A stretch of 64,000 bases of DNA, from NCBI RefSeq assembly GCF_934617235.1, contig NZ_CAKTTZ010000001.1, positions 1-64,000 of the forward strand, in the 5' to 3' direction. The notes under the pieces were generated by a model. That model ran no database searches and was not told where the DNA came from. It was given only the letters and a program-made list of their open reading frames with translations. The stretch is from an uncultured Ellagibacter sp. Its GTDB lineage: Bacteria; Actinomycetota; Coriobacteriia; Coriobacteriales; Eggerthellaceae. Positions 59,213 through 64,000 of this stretch are shown one piece after another. Both the position numbers and the translations under genes were made by a program. The stretch's first letter is position 1. Each line of letters opens with the position of its first letter.

Positions 59213-60523
59213 TTAAGCGTCTTCGTCGACAACCGTCACTTCGGCCGTCTGGACGAGCCAACGAGAAGCCTTCGAGTGGCGGCAGACCTTGCGAAGCTCA
59301 GCCATGCGATTTGCCTTTTCCCACTTCTCGCGAATCGCCGCAGGATCATCTTCCTGAGCAAGCTCCTTCTCGATGTCCTCCTCGGTGATTTCGATGCCCT
59401 TTTCAGCGATGAGTGCCTCAAGAGCGCAATCGATGCGAGCGCGGCGAATCGCCTCTTGCGTCACGTTTTCCTTGATTTCGTCAGCCTTGCCGTTGTTGTT
59501 GAGCAGCCACTCCTGCAGAGACGTGCCTTGCTTCTCGAAGCTCTGCATCATCTCACGGCCAACATCCTGACGGATGAAGTCAACATAGTACCGAGGAACA
59601 TCGCCTTCGAGTCGCTCGGCAAGCGCATCGACCGCACGCTGTACCATAAGGCCGGGAAGCTCAGCCTCTTTATGCTGATTGATCTGCTGACGCATCTGCT
59701 TGCGCATATCCTCGGCATCAGCGCAGCCAACCTTCGCCGCAAACTCATCATCAAGCTCGGGAAGGATCTTGCGGCGGAATTCCTGAATCTCTACGTTAGC
59801 ATGCAGCTTGCCATCGCCAAATTGCGTGTTGCCTTCGTCGTCTTTCGCCTCGAAATCGAATTCAAGCGTATCGCCGATTTTGTTGCCGACAATATGCTCG
59901 TCGAAAGATGCAGGCATCGAGCCCGAGCCGAGTTCGATCATGCGCGTCGCGTAGCGCAGGCCGTTAACCGCATTGCCGTCTTGCGTAACCGTAACGGCCG
60001 CAGAAACGACGTCGCCCATTTCAGCAATGTGAGCCGGGTCATCAATCTCCTCGAAAGAATGATAGACATCCTGGAGATGCTTGAGCTGACGCTCGACTTC
60101 CTCGTCCGTTGCCTCATCAGGCGGCATCTCGATTGACACGCCGTCATAGCTTGAAAGTTTCATTTGCGGCACTACGGCACCTGAGACAGTAAAGGTGAAG
60201 GGCTGCCCTTCAACGACATCGTTATCAACGTTGAAGTCCGGTTCGCCGACGAAGATCACGTCAGCGTCGTCGAGTGCCTTGAAAGCCTTCTCGTTGATGA
60301 GCATCTCGGCAACGCCGCCCATTGCGTTCTTGTGGCCACCGACGTTCTGCTCGAGCACCGCGCGAGGTGCCTTGCCCTTACGGAAACCCGGGATATCGCG
60401 CTGAGCGATCTCGGCGAAGAACTTGTCCGCCGCCTCCTTCACCTCGTCGGCGGAGGCAACAATGGTCAGGACCAATTCCTGCTTGTCGCCATCGTCCTCG
60501 CGAACTTTGTCTTTAACCTGCAC
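59213..60523 (-). CDS. tig: Trigger factor
   Basis: Ribosome-bound chaperone (436 aa). N-terminal ribosome-binding domain with the signature GFRKGKAPRAVL (about 46-57), an FKBP-like PPIase domain (about 165-245, with GDVVSAAVTV and LEFDFEAKDDEGN), and the helical C-terminal arms (about 260-400). The chain is of standard length. GTG start with AAAGGAGG upstream. In many bacteria tig precedes clpP/clpX; here it is followed by a SlyD-type PPIase gene, and both sit inside the molybdoenzyme neighbourhood, so a folding cluster seems to have formed. Confidence 0.95.
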   Translation of the reverse strand: MQVKDKVREDDGDKQELVLTIVASADEVKEAADKFFAEIAQRDIPGFRKGKAPRAVLEQNVGGHKNAMGGVAEMLINEKAFKALDDADVIFVGEPDFNVDNDVVEGQPFTFTVSGAVVPQMKLSSYDGVSIEMPPDEATDEEVERQLKHLQDVYHSFEEIDDPAHIAEMGDVVSAAVTVTQDGNAVNGLRYATRMIELGSGSMPASFDEHIVGNKIGDTLEFDFEAKDDEGNTQFGDGKLHANVEIQEFRRKILPELDDEFAAKVGCADAEDMRKQMRQQINQHKEAELPGLMVQRAVDALAERLEGDVPRYYVDFIRQDVGREMMQSFEKQGTSLQEWLLNNNGKADEIKENVTQEAIRRARIDCALEALIAEKGIEITEEDIEKELAQEDDPAAIREKWEKANRMAELRKVCRHSKASRWLVQTAEVTVVDEDA

Positions 60524-60613
60524 GGTTCCTCCTTTATGCCAACAATGATTTTTACACTGCGAGATTTACGCTGTTCATGCAGTTCATTGTACCTTAGAGG
60601 GCATTTCGGGGAA

Positions 60614-60652
60614 CAAAAAAGACTGGCCCAGAAGCATTCTGGACCAGTCTTT
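60614..60652 (-). terminator. Terminator after zinc-ribbon gene
   Basis: A 16-bp stem with one mismatch (AAAGACTGGTCCAGAA with TTCTGGGCCAGTCTTT on the minus strand) and a 3-nt loop, followed by TTTGTTCC (six T counting stem end). It lies between the zinc-ribbon gene and trigger factor. Confidence 0.92.
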
Positions 60653-60696
60653 GAAAAATCGTACTACAACTTTTACGTTGCGGAACGAGTGGCTTC

Positions 60697-60930
60697 TTAC
60701 ATGCCAGGAGCCTTGGGGGCACCAGGAGCGCCAGGAGCAGCCGGAGCGCCAGGAGCCGCGGGGGCACCAGGAGCACCAGGAGCAGCCGGAGCGCCAGGAG
60801 CAGCAGCCGTCAAATCACCTTTGCAGAAGGGGCAGTTCTTGAGAACCATGCCGCCCATTGCCTGGATGGCCTTGCCGCAGTGAGGGCACTTGTTCGGGCC
60901 AGCCGATGCGTCTGCAGGTCGAAAACACAT
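60697..60930 (-). CDS. Zinc-ribbon protein with collagen-like Gly-Ala-Pro tail
   Basis: Protein of 77 residues. Residues about 14-36 form a zinc ribbon (CPHCGKAIQAMGGMVLKNCPFC). The remaining 37 residues are repeats of APGAP/AAPGAP, encoded by imperfect 9- and 18-base DNA repeats, so the number of units may change by slippage. The ATG at 60930 has AAAGGAGG upstream. It is upstream of trigger factor on the same strand but is cut off from it by a strong terminator. Role unknown; such small ribbon proteins may bind RNA or protein. Confidence 0.78.
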   Translation of the reverse strand: MCFRPADASAGPNKCPHCGKAIQAMGGMVLKNCPFCKGDLTAAAPGAPAAPGAPGAPAAPGAPAAPGAPGAPKAPGM

Positions 60931-61401
60931 AACAATCCTCCTTTGTAGCTTCCCGAAATACTCGGCTCTCAGCCAAGTCTTCGGGCTTCTTCTTTTCAAA
61001 ACGCTGCCCCCGCCGGGCAAGCGCTTCGATTACCTTCCGCTTTGGTTAAACTTAACCATTGGCTGCTCCGGACCTTCCCAATCCGATTTTTGAGCAGTCA
61101 ACAACTAAGCCTCGTTTCAAAGCATCTTTAGTTTATAGCTCAAGGAGGAAATTGCATCATCACAAAGGGACGTCTTTATATTTTCACCATCAACCTTAAA
61201 GGCTGATTTTCCTCATCTCATCAGGGAAAACATATAGGACATAGTCCTATATGTGAGGCATACTTATGATAAAATTGGATCGGTCGCTTAACGACGGTTT
61301 TCAAGAGCGAAAACTATGGGATTATCGGTCGCTCAAGCGCCGGAATCGCGCCTTGCACTATACTTTTCCTTAACGATTTTCGGCACTACCGAAGGAGTTC
61401 T
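60931..61401 (+). promoter_or_regulatory. Regulatory gap with 25-bp palindrome before unknown gene
   Basis: About 470 bases without a definite gene. A perfect inverted repeat with 11-bp arms (ACATATAGGAC and complement) and centre ATA lies at 61230-61254. TATGAT at 61265-61270 is a likely -10 for the plus-strand gene, so the palindrome covers the -35 region. GGTTAA-AC-TTAACC is a separate 14-base palindrome at 61044-61057, on the side of the zinc-ribbon gene. ATCGGTCGCT is present twice (61280-61289 and 61324-61333 approximately). A TTG-started frame of 15 codons with five His (61152-61199) follows AAGGAGG, but is too short to trust. Confidence 0.5.
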
Positions 61402-62007
61402 ATGCCCAAGTTCAACAAGATGTATTTCCCCGTTGACGCTATCGCGAAACACGAGGATTTCGATGTTTGGTATAGCGACGGAGAGCTCGCCCTGCGGTTC
61501 GAGGGACCTTGGGAGAAGGAATCCGACCGCATTGCGATGATCGGGCGAATGGGCGGCCAAATCGGACAAATCAGACCCGACAACAAAGCGCTTAACTACT
61601 ATCTGCGCCACGATCGTTTCGAATACGAATTCCAGACGCGCGTCATCAAAGAGCACTACTATGTCGAGGGCATGCTGTGGGACATCCGCGGCACCGTCAG
61701 CAAGCCGCCAATTGACTTCTTCCAGATTAAGAAGGAGAAAAACGAGGTTCATGTTCGCAAGATGGTCTTCAAGGACCATGGCGAGTGCTTCGAGGTAACG
61801 GCACGCGACACAGCAACCCTGCGCATTGCCGTTGAAGCAACGGTCGCTATGTGCATCAAGGAAGAGTACAAAGGCTTAAGCGACCCCGACGAAGACGAGC
61901 GCGGCGGGAAGAAGCGCGGCACCTTCGGCAAGTTTTTCGACTTTATCCAGCCTAAGGGCGTGCCCTACGAGAAACTCTACGATGAGGAAGGCAATGCTAT
62001 CGGCTAA
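61402..62007 (+). CDS. Hypothetical protein
   Basis: Soluble protein of 201 residues without a recognised family. Strand-rich N-terminal part (KMYFPVDAIAKHEDFDVWYSDGELALRFEGPW), then a middle with aromatic and acidic residues (LRHDRFEYEFQTRVIKEHYYVEGMLWD), and a basic C-terminal tail (ERGGKKRGTFGKFFDFIQPKG). AAGGAG is five bases before the ATG. It is transcribed alone from a promoter that is overlapped by a 25-bp palindrome and ends at a strong terminator. Its place between trigger factor and the transporter makes it a candidate part of the locus, without proof. Confidence 0.78.
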   Translation: MPKFNKMYFPVDAIAKHEDFDVWYSDGELALRFEGPWEKESDRIAMIGRMGGQIGQIRPDNKALNYYLRHDRFEYEFQTRVIKEHYYVEGMLWDIRGTVSKPPIDFFQIKKEKNEVHVRKMVFKDHGECFEVTARDTATLRIAVEATVAMCIKEEYKGLSDPDEDERGGKKRGTFGKFFDFIQPKGVPYEKLYDEEGNAIG

Positions 62008-62067
62008 CTCGCCCATAGCATTTAGCCCGGCAAACGGCCTTTAGTAACGCGCCGCTAAAGAAACCCA

Positions 62068-62107
62068 AGGTGGTCTCGGACTTCGCAGTTCCGAGGCCGC
62101 CTTTTTT
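62068..62107 (+). terminator. Terminator after unknown gene 61402-62007
   Basis: A 13-bp stem with two G-T/mismatch places (AGGTGGTCTCGGA with TCCGAGGCCGCCT), a 9-nt loop and six T on the plus strand. Confidence 0.92.
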
Positions 62108-62198
62108 CTTGCCTCTCATTCAGAGGGGTCAGACCGCACTACCCTTGCGGCACCATAGTGGCAAGGGTGATATTGCAGCTCCTCCCTCCCTCGCAACA

Positions 62199-62228
62199 TA
62201 AAAGAACCCCCGCCAAAGCGGGGGTTCT
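62199..62228 (-). terminator. Terminator after MFS transporter gene
   Basis: A perfect 11-bp stem (AGAACCCCCGC and complement) with a 4-nt loop is followed on the minus strand by TTTATG (four T with the stem end), 36 bases past the stop. Between this and the plus-strand terminator another inverted pair (ACCCTTGC / GCAAGGGT, 62141-62148 and 62161-62168 approximately) is seen. Confidence 0.88.
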
Positions 62229-62263
62229 CGATGCAACCGAATGGGTAGCTTTTCGATCTTGCA

Positions 62264-63943
62264 CTACTTCTCGAAGTAGGCCTTGCGATACGGAGTAGCG
62301 AAGATGAAGAAGTAGATGAACGGAAGCAGAACGCCGACGGCCATGAGAGGCAGAGCGACCGGGTTCTTCGACCAGCCGGAGACAGCCAGCGGGCACACGA
62401 TGCAGGTGACGAACAGGAACGCAATCACGACGAGCATGATGATGAAGTTCGTCATGCCGGTGTCGGAGGCGTCGGTCTTGCCGTCGCCAGCCAGCTCATC
62501 CATGGACTTGCCGCCGGTTTCCTTGACGAACAGGAGGCAGCAGATGAAGCCGAGGACGAACGGAACGATGAGGACGAGAACGACCATCGACCAGTTGGTG
62601 GCACCTTCTGCGGTCTGGAACATAGCCATGCCAGCGATGCCGCCGAGGACGATCGAGGAGGCGGAGCCGCCGAAGCGGGCGAACGCCTGGCACCACGAAA
62701 CGCCGGTGTTGCGGATTGCGGTCGGGTAGGACTCGGGCATCAGCGGCTGAACAGCGGTGATGGCGTAGTTCAGAGCGAAGCCGAAGAGCAGCATGAGGGC
62801 GATCGACAAGCCGAAGTTGTTCGGGACGACGAACACGGAGCAGATGACGATCGCGACGATGCAGAAGATCCAGGAGAACGCCAGGTTGCGCTTACGGCCG
62901 ATGCGGTCAGCGACGAAGCCGACGCAGCAGTTGGAGGCGATAGCGGCAACGTTGTTCCAGGTCTGGAGAGCAACAGCCTCAGACGGGGTGTAGCCAATGC
63001 CCTTGAACCAGGTGGGCAGCCATGCATTCATGCCGTACACGCAGAACTGGCCAACGAAGTAAGCGGTCCAGATAGCAGCGGTCGGAACGATGAACTTCTT
63101 GGAGAACAAAATGTTCGGGGAGGTCTTGGCAGGCTTCGGCGGAACGACGAGCAGCTTCGGGTCGAAGTGGGTCTCTTCCTGGCCAGCGGAACGCTGCAGG
63201 TGGTTGAGAGCCTTGCAAGCCTCTTCCATGCGACCAGCGTTGGCGTACCAGTGCGGAGTCTCATGCATGAAGAAGTGAAGAACGATTCCGTAGATGATGG
63301 GCAGAGCGCCGATCAGGTAGCAGAGGCGCCAGTTGGCGTACATGGTGGCGGAGGAGCCGTCAGCGTTGAGGTAGGTGATCTCATTGGTGAAGCCGCCGAG
63401 AATCGGGGTTGCGGTGTTGCAGATCGGGTTGCCGATGACGCCGGCGAGAACCCAGCCAGCAACCATGCCCGCCATGCCGATCGTCACGAAGACGCCACGC
63501 TGCTTGGACGGAATCGTCTCAGAGAACACGGTGGTGACGATGGGGATGCAGGAGCCGACGCCGAAGCCGGCGATCAGGCGGAATGCTGCGAAGAACACGA
63601 GGTCATTCGCGAAAGCCTGGGGCAGGGTGAACAGACCGTAGAAGATAACGGCGATGGTCAGCATCTTCTTACGACCGATCTTGTCGGACAGGATGCCGCC
63701 GACTGCGCCGCCGAGGACCATGCCGAGCAGGCCCCACGTGGTAAGAGAGCCCATGAGAGCACCCGGGTTCGGGTTGTCGGGCCAGAACGTATGTGCAACG
63801 AACAGGTTGGTGGTGTTAACGACCATGAAGTCGTAACCGTCGAAAATCATAGCGAAGATCATGAGGAAGAACATGAGCCACGTGTGGCCGTTAACTCCCA
63901 AATGGTCTACAACCTCTGAAACGGTGAATTCCTTACCGTTCAT
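62264..63943 (-). CDS. Aromatic-acid-type MFS transporter with two extra TM helices
   Basis: Proton-coupled transporter of the major facilitator superfamily (559 aa). TM1 carries FDGYDFMVVN, the DGYD signature of the aromatic acid:H+ symporter group (PcaK, BenK), and the TM2-3 loop has the MFS A motif GGILSDKIGRKKM, repeated in the second half as GFVADRIGRKRN. Twelve TM helices are followed by a linker (KSMDELAGDGKTDASDTG) and two more (IIMLVVIAFLFVTCIVCPLAV and LPLMAVGVLLPFIYFFIF), giving 14. The ATG at 63943 has AAAGGAGG upstream. Likely cargo: an aromatic carboxylate or phenol, possibly the molybdoenzyme substrate. Confidence 0.9.
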   Translation of the reverse strand: MNGKEFTVSEVVDHLGVNGHTWLMFFLMIFAMIFDGYDFMVVNTTNLFVAHTFWPDNPNPGALMGSLTTWGLLGMVLGGAVGGILSDKIGRKKMLTIAVIFYGLFTLPQAFANDLVFFAAFRLIAGFGVGSCIPIVTTVFSETIPSKQRGVFVTIGMAGMVAGWVLAGVIGNPICNTATPILGGFTNEITYLNADGSSATMYANWRLCYLIGALPIIYGIVLHFFMHETPHWYANAGRMEEACKALNHLQRSAGQEETHFDPKLLVVPPKPAKTSPNILFSKKFIVPTAAIWTAYFVGQFCVYGMNAWLPTWFKGIGYTPSEAVALQTWNNVAAIASNCCVGFVADRIGRKRNLAFSWIFCIVAIVICSVFVVPNNFGLSIALMLLFGFALNYAITAVQPLMPESYPTAIRNTGVSWCQAFARFGGSASSIVLGGIAGMAMFQTAEGATNWSMVVLVLIVPFVLGFICCLLFVKETGGKSMDELAGDGKTDASDTGMTNFIIMLVVIAFLFVTCIVCPLAVSGWSKNPVALPLMAVGVLLPFIYFFIFATPYRKAYFEK

Positions 63944-63965
63944 TAGTCCCTCCTTTAAGTAAGAT

Positions 63966-63987
63966 GCTTGAGTATCCCGACTCAAGC
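63966..63987. repeat. 8-bp inverted repeat upstream of MFS gene
   Basis: GCTTGAGT and its complement ACTCAAGC, six bases apart, lie 22 bases before the MFS start codon. No T-run follows, so it looks more like an operator or a leader hairpin than a terminator. Confidence 0.5.
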
Positions 63988-64000
63988 GAAGCGGTGGCGC

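Noticed and set aside
60710..60800. Short repeats as a CRISPR array
   Set aside because: The 9- and 18-base units are in frame and code for a Gly-Ala-Pro tail; there are no spacers.

Overview
The window is GC-rich, gene-dense bacterial DNA that reads as a member of the Coriobacteriia, most likely the Eggerthellaceae (anaerobic gut Actinomycetota). The genus cannot be fixed from sequence alone. The grounds are overall protein character, GTG starts and ATGA/GTGA gene overlaps, a secretin-free tad pilus locus, an SLH-anchored wall protein, a multi-part feo operon, and a molybdopterin oxidoreductase paired with an aromatic-acid-type MFS permease.

Layout. 1-7.3 kb: hisS, purL, a small membrane protein and purC, all on the minus strand. 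7.3-16 kb: an OmpR-type two-component pair, a Tat-exported protein, a large SLH protein and an ApbE-type flavin transferase divergent from it. 16.4-25.5 kb: purB, two TrkA-type NAD-binding proteins, a secreted wall hydrolase, a PspC protein, a CorC-type CBS protein, hemolysin III, two PH-domain membrane proteins and a YqeY protein. 25.5-30 kb: a feo iron-uptake operon (two feoA, feoB with a large acidic insertion, and a Cys-rich partner) with metalloregulator-like operators, and beside it a candidate iron-responsive small RNA. 30-32.2 kb: thrC and a stand-alone ModE-type DNA-binding domain. 32.2-42.3 kb: a compact tad pilus operon. 42.6-44.2 kb: tRNA-Val, an arylamine N-acetyltransferase and an unknown gene. 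44.4-53.5 kb: an accessory, defence-like region with two tandem DUF262 proteins that lack the usual nuclease half, then an LRR / vWA / MoxR-methyltransferase cassette. 53.6-63.9 kb: a molybdoenzyme locus with a large subunit, a ferredoxin-like subunit that has lost its cluster cysteines, two small unknown proteins, a trigger-factor-like protein, a SlyD-type prolyl isomerase, trigger factor, a zinc-ribbon protein, an unknown protein and a DGYD-type MFS transporter.

The strongest novelty candidates are: (1) the molybdoenzyme, whose large subunit has no N-terminal Fe-S site and whose small partner is a degenerate Fe-S subunit, surrounded by folding factors and an aromatic-acid-type permease; (2) a roughly 200-nt minus-strand RNA with its own promoter overlapped by an iron-box-like palindrome, C-rich loops and a strong terminator, next to feo; (3) the LRR / vWA / MoxR-methyltransferase cassette with nuclease-less DUF262 proteins alongside. 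Functional links within these loci are inferred from gene order and sequence, not tested.
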